From Roseovarius pacificus (GTDB lineage Bacteria; Pseudomonadota; Alphaproteobacteria; Rhodobacterales; Rhodobacteraceae), in the NCBI RefSeq assembly GCF_900142665.1, contig NZ_FRBR01000001.1:806001-870000 (forward strand): a stretch of DNA of 64,000 nucleotides, written 5' to 3'. Positions 52,810 through 61,388 of the stretch are shown piece by piece; the stretch's first letter is position 1; each line of letters starts with the position of its first letter. Position numbers and translations under genes: made by a program. The notes beneath the pieces were generated by a model. It was not told the DNA's origin. It ran no database searches and worked only from the letters and a program-made list of their open reading frames with translations.

Positions 52810-53907
52810 TCAGTCCCGCAGCCAGCGATGCATCACGTCGCCACCCACCGCACGCGTCTCGGCCAGACGGAACCGATGCGCGGCCTCCAGCCGCTCCAGC
52901 CCCAGCGCGCCGATCCCCGGCAGGCCCTCGGCCCCGATGGCCAGCCCGGCGGTGAATCCCACCAGCTCGTCCACCAGCCCCGCCTGCAACAGCGATGCCG
53001 CCAATCCACCGCCGCCCTCGCAGAAAATCCGCGTCAGCCCGCAGTCGCCAAGGTTTTCCAGAACCGAGGCGATATCCAGTTGCTGCCCCACCAGATCGCA
53101 GGCGATCCGGCTCGCCCCGACACCGTCCCACGCCTCGGCCAGCACGTCATCGGGGTCCGGCCCGTGGCACAGCCATAGCGGCACCTCCTGCGCACTGCGC
53201 GCCAGTTGCGACATCAGCGGCAGGTCCAGCCGCCGCGACACGACCACCCGCACCGGCTGGCGCACCGCGCCATGTCCGCGCACCGTCAGCATCGGATCAT
53301 CCGCCCGCGCCGTGCCCGCGCCTACCATCACCGCATCGTGACGCGCCCGCAGCCCATGCACCATGTGCCGCGCCGCCGGGCCGGTGATCCACTGGCTGTG
53401 CCCCGTCGCCGTGGCGATCCGCCCGTCGAACGAGGTGGCCAGTTTCAGCGTCAGATGCGGCCGCCCGCCGCTTTCGCGGCGCAGGAACCCGCCCAGATCG
53501 GCCATCGCCTGCTCGGCGCAGACACCTGTCGTCACCTCGATCCCCGCCGCGCGCAGCCGCTCGAACCCCTTGCCCGACACCCTTGGGTCGCTGTCCGGCA
53601 CCGGCGCGACCACCCGCGCCACACCGGCCCCGATCAGGGCATCGGCGCAGGGCGGGGTCTCGCCGTGATGCGCACAGGGTTCAAGGCTGACATAAACCGT
53701 CGCGCCGCGCGCTGCCGCACCGGCCCGCGCCAGCGCCTGCGGCTCGGCATGGGGCCGCCCGCCCGGCGCGGTCCAGCCGCGCCCGACGATCCGCCCGTCC
53801 TTGACGATCACACAGCCCACCGCCGGGTTGGGCCAGCACTGGCCCTGCCCCCGCCGCCCCAGCGCCAGCGCCAGGGCCATGAAGCGGGCGTCGCCGGCGC
53901 CGCTCAC
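52810..53907 (-). CDS. ribD: Bifunctional riboflavin biosynthesis deaminase/reductase RibD
   Basis: The 365-residue enzyme has an N-terminal deaminase with the zinc site H53-A-E55 ([11 protein letters not shown]) and C78/C87 in [17 protein letters not shown]. It has a C-terminal reductase domain ([20 protein letters not shown]). It carries out two successive steps from the GTP cyclohydrolase II product. The start is a GTG at 53907 overlapping the nrdR stop (GTGA), an arrangement common in alphaproteobacteria. Confidence 0.95.
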   Translation of the reverse strand: MSGAGDARFMALALALGRRGQGQCWPNPAVGCVIVKDGRIVGRGWTAPGGRPHAEPQALARAGAAARGATVYVSLEPCAHHGETPPCADALIGAGVARVVAPVPDSDPRVSGKGFERLRAAGIEVTTGVCAEQAMADLGGFLRRESGGRPHLTLKLATSFDGRIATATGHSQWITGPAARHMVHGLRARHDAVMVGAGTARADDPMLTVRGHGAVRQPVRVVVSRRLDLPLMSQLARSAQEVPLWLCHGPDPDDVLAEAWDGVGASRIACDLVGQQLDIASVLENLGDCGLTRIFCEGGGGLAASLLQAGLVDELVGFTAGLAIGAEGLPGIGALGLERLEAAHRFRLAETRAVGGDVMHRWLRD

Positions 53908-54389
53908 TCGTCCGATTGCTTGGCTTCGGCGATCGCCTCGTCCGGGCGCAATTCGCTCACGAACTTGTCGAAATCGTCCGCCGCTTGGAAGTTCTTGTAG
54001 ACGCTGGCAAAGCGCACATAGGCCACGGTGTCGATCCGCGCGAGGCTCTCCATCACGATCTCGCCCACGGTTTTCGACGGAATGTCCGTCTCGCCCATGC
54101 TTTCCAGCCGCCGCACGATGCCGGAAATCATCTGCTCGATCCGCTCCGGCTCGACCGGGCGTTTCTGCAAGGCGATCCGGATTGACCGCTCCAGCTTGTC
54201 ACGGTCGAAATCCTCGCGCCGCCCATTGCTCTTGACCACCACCAGATCGCGCAACTGCACGCGCTCATAGGTGGTGAACCGCCCGCCGCAGGCCGGGCAG
54301 AAGCGCCGCCGCCTGATCGAAACATGATCCTCGGCGGGCCGTGAATCCTTTACCTGGGTATCGATATTTCCGCAAAACGGGCAGCGCAT
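53904..54389 (-). CDS. nrdR: Transcriptional repressor NrdR
   Basis: The 161-residue protein represses ribonucleotide reductase genes according to the ATP/dATP level. It has a zinc ribbon with C3, C6, C31 and C34 (MRCPFC and [13 protein letters not shown]) and an ATP-cone domain from about residue 49 ([20 protein letters not shown]). It is the first gene of the nrdR-ribD pair. Confidence 0.96.
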   Translation of the reverse strand: MRCPFCGNIDTQVKDSRPAEDHVSIRRRRFCPACGGRFTTYERVQLRDLVVVKSNGRREDFDRDKLERSIRIALQKRPVEPERIEQMISGIVRRLESMGETDIPSKTVGEIVMESLARIDTVAYVRFASVYKNFQAADDFDKFVSELRPDEAIAEAKQSDE

Positions 54390-54442
54390 CGGCCGTTCCC
54401 CTTTTCTTCATCTGCCTCTCGGTCGTGGGTCTGAAAGCCCAC

Positions 54443-54451
54443 TTATCCACA
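54443..54451. promoter_or_regulatory. Perfect DnaA box upstream of nrdR
   Basis: TTATCCACA, the consensus DnaA box, lies 54 bp upstream of the nrdR start codon. The rest of the 265-bp gap to the next gene (54390-54654) shows no gene. A single 9-mer can occur by chance. Confidence 0.4.
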
Positions 54452-54654
54452 GGCACTATAGGACACCCTCTATCAATTGTGTAGGGGGGAAATGCAGCCC
54501 CCAGATCATGAGGCCACCGGCCTGAAAATCCGGCGAAAATCGTTCGATGCAGCACGCCCGACCCCATATATCCCGGCAGCCCCGAAACAGAACAACGCCA
54601 GGGGCGGGGTCGGGCGCGAACCGGATCGCAAGCGATCCGGGAAATCTCCGAAAC

Positions 54655-55095
54655 CTAGTACACGTACTCCACCGTTCCCGCACGGCACCGCAAATGCGCG
54701 ATCTCGCCAACACCGTCCCGGTGCACGACGATCCCGCCGAACAGCCCGTCGGGCGGCCCCGGCTCCACCGCGTCGATCTTGTCGATCCCGGCATAGACCT
54801 CATAGACCACATCATTGTTGCGCAGCCGCATCACCTCCCAGATGGTGCGCCCGATGCCCGGCCACGGCTCATGGTCGGCCCCCTCGCCAAACTGCAGGCT
54901 CAGCGCCAGTTCCGGCGCGCCGCCCTTGGGTCCGAACCGATAGTTCAGCCTCCGCTCGTTATGGCAGAGTTCCACCGCCTTGCCGCCCCCGGCGATATCG
55001 CAGCGCAGAAACAGCTCCTGCCCCACCGGGCAACCGGCCCGGACCGGCGCGGCCCACAGGCCCAGCACCGCGACAACTGCGCAAACCGCCCTCAT
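54655..55095 (-). CDS. Small secreted protein of unknown function
   Basis: The 146-residue protein has a signal peptide (MRAVCAVVAVLGLWAAPVRA) and then a compact domain with several cysteines, GCPVGQELFLRCDIAGG and VELCHNERRLNYRFG, ending in HLRCRAGTVEYVY. I do not recognise a named family. Its ATG overlaps the stop of yjbQ (ATGA), so it is co-translated with it. A periplasmic location with disulfide bonds is likely. Confidence 0.8.
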   Translation of the reverse strand: MRAVCAVVAVLGLWAAPVRAGCPVGQELFLRCDIAGGGKAVELCHNERRLNYRFGPKGGAPELALSLQFGEGADHEPWPGIGRTIWEVMRLRNNDVVYEVYAGIDKIDAVEPGPPDGLFGGIVVHRDGVGEIAHLRCRAGTVEYVY

Positions 55096-55535
55096 GGCGG
55101 CCACTGCGGATTGTGGCTCTCCGAGATATGCGCGGCCACCTGCCGGCGATGCGGGGCATCGCGATGCTCAACCACGTAAATCCCCTGCCACTGGCCCAGC
55201 ACGGGGCGGCCATGCGCCACCGGAATTTGCAGGCTGACCGGCAACAAGGCCGCCTTGATATGGGCCGGCATGTCATCGTGCCCTTCCAGCGTATGGGTCA
55301 GGTAAGACATCGACGGATCGTCGCCGCGCGGCACCAGACGGCTGAAATAGGCCATCAGATCGCGCCGCACATCCGGGTCGGCGTTTTCCTGTATCAGCAA
55401 ACTGGCCGAGCTATGGCGGATGAACAGCGTCAGCAGCCCCTGCTGCACCTGCATCTGGCGCACCCAGCCAGTCACCTGATCGGTGATCTCATAGAGCGCC
55501 GCCCCCCGCGTCGGAATGGTGAAACTGGTTTGCAT
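55092..55535 (-). CDS. yjbQ: YjbQ/UPF0047 family protein
   Basis: The 147-residue protein matches the YjbQ family, small trimeric proteins with weak thiamine-phosphate synthase activity. It has GLLTLFIRHSSASLLIQENA, then HTLEGHDDMPAHIKAALLP and GQWQGIYVVEHRDAPHRR, all family signatures. I use the ATG at 55535; a TTG at 55553 would add six residues. No good ribosome site is seen. Confidence 0.92.
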   Translation of the reverse strand: MQTSFTIPTRGAALYEITDQVTGWVRQMQVQQGLLTLFIRHSSASLLIQENADPDVRRDLMAYFSRLVPRGDDPSMSYLTHTLEGHDDMPAHIKAALLPVSLQIPVAHGRPVLGQWQGIYVVEHRDAPHRRQVAAHISESHNPQWPP

Positions 55536-56220
55536 GACACTACGCTGCGCCAAAGCGCCCTCCGGCGCAAGGGGAACAACCCGGCCCGCCGCACGCCTCA
55601 GGCGAGGCGTGGCTTATCGCTCTTGCGTTGCGCCCGAAGCCGACCTTGCGGGCCGGGCCGGGCCCGCCCGGGGGGCGGTCGGGCGATGCCCGGCGGCGCG
55701 CAAAGCGCGCCTTGAGTCCGGGCAAGGGCAAGGTCCGGTATGTCCCGTATTGTTGCCATCGACACCATGTCCGACGATTGTTCGGATCGAGCGCATTGGA
55801 GCCTTTCTCCCAAGCGCGAAACAGCGGCCGCAGGCCGCCGCGCATCGCCGGGCCGCCCCCCGGCACGGCGATTTGTCTGATGTAAGCGCCACGCTCTGAC
55901 CATTTCATGATTTGGCTACCATAAAGTGCCACTGCCCACAGGAAGGATCGCCGCACCGCGGCCCAGCGATACCCGGCTCTGCACCAGAAACGGTTAAGCG
56001 ACCGCACAGACCGGGCGAAAAACCAGCCACACCCCACCCCCCCGCACGCCCTGTTCACGATTACCCACCGCGCGCCCTGTTTACCCGACCCTTCAAAAGC
56101 GCCCGCACCCCTGCCCCATCCGCCCGCCGGTTAACAACCCGCGCGCAGACTCCGCCCCCAAAACCCACCGAAACCGTCCATTGCGTCCATCATGGAGACA
56201 CCTCCACCGGATCGCCCCGA
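55536..56220. other. 685-bp gap without a convincing gene, rich in GC hairpins
   Basis: Open frames here have unlikely composition (Arg-, Pro- and Gly-rich) and no homology that I recognise. Visible structures include ACGCCTC-N4-GAGGCGT (55593-55610) and a nested hairpin with outer arms GCCCGG/CCGGGC (55688-55723) and inner stem GGCGCGC-AAA-GCGCGCC (55695-55711). The stretch 55560-55910 looks like a dispersed repeat unit rather than a gene. The part from 55920 to 56200 is C-rich and featureless. Confidence 0.5.
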
Positions 56221-56265
56221 GTTTCGTACAAAACCCGCGTACACTTCGTACGTTTTGTACGAAAC
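56221..56265. repeat. 14-bp perfect inverted repeat GTTTCGTACAAAAC
   Basis: GTTTCGTACAAAAC (56221-56234) and its exact complement GTTTTGTACGAAAC (56252-56265) flank a 17-bp spacer that itself contains CGTACACTTCGTACG. CGTAC or GTACG thus occurs four times in 45 bp. It lies just beyond the rpoD terminator and is not explained by it. Confidence 0.75.
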
Positions 56266-56272
56266 GCGAACG

Positions 56273-56303
56273 AAAAAGGGCCGCGCCATGCGCGACCCTT
56301 TCA
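56273..56303 (-). terminator. Rho-independent terminator of rpoD
   Basis: On the minus strand AAAGGG and CCCTTT, with inner GCGC pairs, form a hairpin followed by TTTTTCG, about 20 bp after the rpoD stop. Confidence 0.85.
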
Positions 56304-56321
56304 AACCGTCCGACGGCCCGG

Positions 56322-58319
<1,998 letters not shown>

Positions 58320-58437
58320 GAAGGTCTCCTGAGCAGTGGGCGGTCGGGCGATTCGCAATTCCGAATCAATACCGTCACAAAGTGATTCGCAAACCCGTTT
58401 ACCCTGTTTTCTTTACCTATTCCTCACCAAACCGCAA

Positions 58438-60390
58438 TCAACGCGTACGCTTGGTGTAACTGATCTTCTCCAAAAGTGCATCGAACTGCTCGCGCTCATC
58501 GCGATTGATTCGCGCTCCGTTCTCGGCAAGATCGTATTCAACACGGTCCTCGGTCTGGTTGCGCAGGGCGCGCTGGCGTTCCTCGGCAGCCTGCCCCAAA
58601 CGCCATGTCACCGCCTCGTCGGCCAGACCGGCCAGATCCTCGGCCGCTTCACTCACTTCGGCACTCAATCCGCGCTCGGACGACAATTTGGCCAGTTCCG
58701 CAGCAATCGTCAAACGCGCCATCTCGGCATTGCCCGGGTGGCGTACGGGCGGCGCCAGCGCGACATGGGGCAGCCGCAGCAGGTTTTCAAGGGCCTCGGG
58801 GCCCATTGCCGCCTCGATCTGGGCGTGCAGTGTCTCGGCCCCCGCAACGGCATGGTGCAGGATCAACTCGCGCAAACGGTCATGCTCGGGGTCCGAGCAG
58901 ACCATCACTTCAAGCGCGCTCTCGAATTCTTCGAACACCTCGGGCGTGCAGATCAACGAGGCCAGGATCGCCGCCTCGCGCAGACGCGTCTGCGCCGCCT
59001 CGTCCGCCGCCACCAGAAGCGAGGATTTGGTCGAAGGCATAGCCGTCGGGATCGGCTGCCACTTGCCCGCGCGTGCCCGCGTTCCGGGCTTGAAGCTATC
59101 CCGCCGCGGGTTGAACAACTGCCAGCGCAAATCCTTGATCGCCTGCCCGTAATGGCTGCGGATCGACGGATCGCGGATCAGCTTGATCTTTTCGCGCAGG
59201 GCCTTGTCCAGCGCCGCGCGCCGCTCGGGGCTGTCGAACACCCGGCCTTCGGTTTCGCGCTGCCACAGCAGTTGCACCATGGGCAACGCGCCATCCAACA
59301 CCGCCTGCACCGCCGGGGCACCCTTGGCGCGCAACAGGTCGTCCGGGTCCTGCCCCTCGGGCATGATGGCAAACCGCAGCGATTTGCCGGCCTCCAGCAG
59401 CGGCAGCGCAAGGTCGATCACCCGATGCGCCGCACGCAGGCCCGCCGTGTCGCCGTCCAGTGCGATGATCGGCTCGTCGGCGATACGCCACATCATCTGC
59501 AACTGATGTTCCGTCACCGCCGTGCCAAGCGGCGCAACCGAGGCCCCGAATCCCGCCAGAGCCAGCGCGATCACGTCCATGTACCCCTCGGCCACGATCA
59601 GCGGCTGACCCTTGCCCGCCGCCTCGCGCGCGGGGCCGTGATGATAAAGCGTGCGGGATTTGTCGAACAGCTCGGTCTCGGGCGAGTTCAGGTATTTCGC
59701 ATTGTCGTTCGGGTCCATCGCGCGGCCACCGAAGGCGATGCAGCGCCCGCGCGGATCGCGGATGGGAAACATGATGCGGTTGCGGAACGTATCATAGGGC
59801 CGCCCGCCCTTCTGGCTGGGCTTGGCCAACCCACAGGCCAGGATCAGATCGTCCTCGACCCCTTTGCCCTTCAGATGGTCCCACATGCCCTGCCACGCAT
59901 CGGGGGCGAAACCGATCTCGAACCGCTCAAGGGCCGCCTCGTCCAGCCCCCGGCCTGCCAGATACTCGCGCGCGGCAGCCCCCGCGCCGGTTTTCAATTG
60001 CAGACGGAAATGACCCACGGCCATATCCATGACTTCGGCCAGTTGGGTGCGTCGGTCGGCCTTTTGCTGCGCCTGCGGATCGCGTTCGGGCATGGGCATG
60101 CCCGCCTCCTGCGCCAGAATGCGCACGGCCTCCATGAAATCCACATTTTCGGTTTCCCGCACAAAGCTGATCGCATCGCCCTTGGCGTGACATCCGAAGC
60201 AGTAATAATACCCCTTGCGGTCATCGACGTGGAAACTGGCGGTCTTTTCGTGATGGAACGGGCACGGCGCCCACAGATCGCCCTTGCCCTGATTGGATTT
60301 GCGCGTGTCCCACATGACCTTGCGGCCCACCACTTGGGCAAGCGAGGTACGCGTCCGCAGTTCGTCCAGAAATCCAGGGGGCAGGCTCAT
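58438..60390 (-). CDS. dnaG: DNA primase DnaG
   Basis: The 650-residue primase makes RNA primers at the replication fork. It shows the CHC2 zinc motif (CPFHHEK, then YYYCFGCHAKGDAISF) and the RNA-polymerase/TOPRIM core with LIVAEGYMDVIALALAGFG and ALDGDTAGLRAAHR. The C-terminal part is a DnaB-interacting helical domain. It lies 118 bp upstream of rpoD on the same strand. The gap has GATTCG/CGAATC arms and is likely the rpoD promoter region. Confidence 0.97.
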   Translation of the reverse strand: MSLPPGFLDELRTRTSLAQVVGRKVMWDTRKSNQGKGDLWAPCPFHHEKTASFHVDDRKGYYYCFGCHAKGDAISFVRETENVDFMEAVRILAQEAGMPMPERDPQAQQKADRRTQLAEVMDMAVGHFRLQLKTGAGAAAREYLAGRGLDEAALERFEIGFAPDAWQGMWDHLKGKGVEDDLILACGLAKPSQKGGRPYDTFRNRIMFPIRDPRGRCIAFGGRAMDPNDNAKYLNSPETELFDKSRTLYHHGPAREAAGKGQPLIVAEGYMDVIALALAGFGASVAPLGTAVTEHQLQMMWRIADEPIIALDGDTAGLRAAHRVIDLALPLLEAGKSLRFAIMPEGQDPDDLLRAKGAPAVQAVLDGALPMVQLLWQRETEGRVFDSPERRAALDKALREKIKLIRDPSIRSHYGQAIKDLRWQLFNPRRDSFKPGTRARAGKWQPIPTAMPSTKSSLLVAADEAAQTRLREAAILASLICTPEVFEEFESALEVMVCSDPEHDRLRELILHHAVAGAETLHAQIEAAMGPEALENLLRLPHVALAPPVRHPGNAEMARLTIAAELAKLSSERGLSAEVSEAAEDLAGLADEAVTWRLGQAAEERQRALRNQTEDRVEYDLAENGARINRDEREQFDALLEKISYTKRTR

Positions 60391-60430
60391 GTCTCAGTAT
60401 ATGGGCAAAGCCCAGCCTTTGAGCAAGGGA

Positions 60431-60727
60431 CTACTGCGCCAGACATTGCTCTTTGTAGGATACTTCCACCTCATCGCTCAGAAGTTCCTCAGGCAGGGTG
60501 TAAACCCAATCCACGATGGGCTGCACCGCAGGCCTGTACCGCGCGTCGGCATCGCCGATCGTGCCGGTAACGGCCTTGACGGTGGCCTCCGCCGCCGCCC
60601 CGTCAGCACGGGACGTCACGGCCTTGCCGACAATATCGGCAGTCTTTTCGCACATGGCTTCCTTGTCCTGCGCCGCAACTGGCATGGCCATGAGCAAAGC
60701 GGCGGCAAAAGCGGCAAGACGTGTCAT
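60431..60727 (-). CDS. Small secreted protein of unknown function
   Basis: The 98-residue protein has a signal peptide (MTRLAAFAAALLMAMPVAAQ) and a short mature part with two cysteines (EAMCEKTADIVG and YKEQCLAQ), which may form a disulfide. GAGG precedes the ATG. I do not recognise a family. It is upstream of dnaG on the same strand with a 40-bp gap. Confidence 0.75.
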   Translation of the reverse strand: MTRLAAFAAALLMAMPVAAQDKEAMCEKTADIVGKAVTSRADGAAAEATVKAVTGTIGDADARYRPAVQPIVDWVYTLPEELLSDEVEVSYKEQCLAQ

Positions 60728-60781
60728 AAAATCCTCGAATCCGTATCACTTGATCCCTCAAGGTAATGCAGTGATCCGAAA

Positions 60782-60817
60782 TTGAAAGGGCCGGACGCGG
60801 GGAATGCACCGCCCGGC
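60782..60817 (-). terminator. Probable terminator after soxG
   Basis: On the minus strand GCCGG-GCGG pairs with CCGC-CCGGC with a 2-nt bulge, followed by CTTTCAATTT. It lies about 20 bp after the soxG stop and ends the sarcosine oxidase operon. Confidence 0.6.
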
Positions 60818-60836
60818 TTCCCATCCAACACATATC

Positions 60837-61388
60837 CTATCGACCGGCACGGGCCGCCACGCTCTCCATCACGTCGCGCAGGTCATGCACCAGCGTGCGC
60901 GCCATGCCGCGGAACACCATGATCTCGAAAGCGTCTGCGGACAGCCGGGTGATCGCGGCCTGCATATGCCGCAACTCGCTGCGCGCCGTGGCGCCCGGCG
61001 CAAACGCACTCTCCCGCAAGTCGACCGGCACCAGCCGCGCCAGCACATCCACCGCCCCCGGCCCCTCCAGCCGCACGACGGCCCAGGCATCGGAGTGATC
61101 GACCACCGCCGCATGCTGCGCCAATTCCGGCGCAGGCTCCGGCCCGATCAGCAACAGCGTCTCGCGCCCAAACCACAGGATACGCACCCCATCCGACACG
61201 GTGCTGTGCCCCGGCGCAGGGGCCGCGATGCCACAGGCAACCTCCAACGCCCCGGACAGCGCCGCCGCCTGCCCCTTGTACGGCATCAGGCAGGTCATCG
61301 CGCCCGGCGCGGCTTCGGACAGGGTGACACCGCCGATGCTCAGCGGCAGCAGGCCGTCACACGGGGATTTCGCCCTCAGTTCAATCAC
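60837..61388 (-). CDS. soxG: Sarcosine oxidase gamma subunit
   Basis: The 183-residue protein is the small subunit of heterotetrameric sarcosine oxidase. It starts with the typical IELRAKSPCDGLLPLSIGG and has a GcvT-like fold with HSDAWAVVRLEGPGAVDVLA. I use the GTG at 61388, with GGAGGG 8 nt upstream and an 8-bp overlap with soxA; an ATG at 61412 adds eight residues without homology. Confidence 0.9.
   Translation of the reverse strand: MIELRAKSPCDGLLPLSIGGVTLSEAAPGAMTCLMPYKGQAAALSGALEVACGIAAPAPGHSTVSDGVRILWFGRETLLLIGPEPAPELAQHAAVVDHSDAWAVVRLEGPGAVDVLARLVPVDLRESAFAPGATARSELRHMQAAITRLSADAFEIMVFRGMARTLVHDLRDVMESVAARAGR

Noticed and set aside
54655..55095. Secreted protein as a lipoprotein
   Set aside because: The signal peptide ends in VRAGC, but the residues before the Cys do not match a proper lipobox (Leu-x-x-Cys), so ordinary secretion is more likely.
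58336..60570. Long plus-strand frames opposite rpoD and dnaG
   Set aside because: They are shadows of two certain housekeeping genes on the minus strand.
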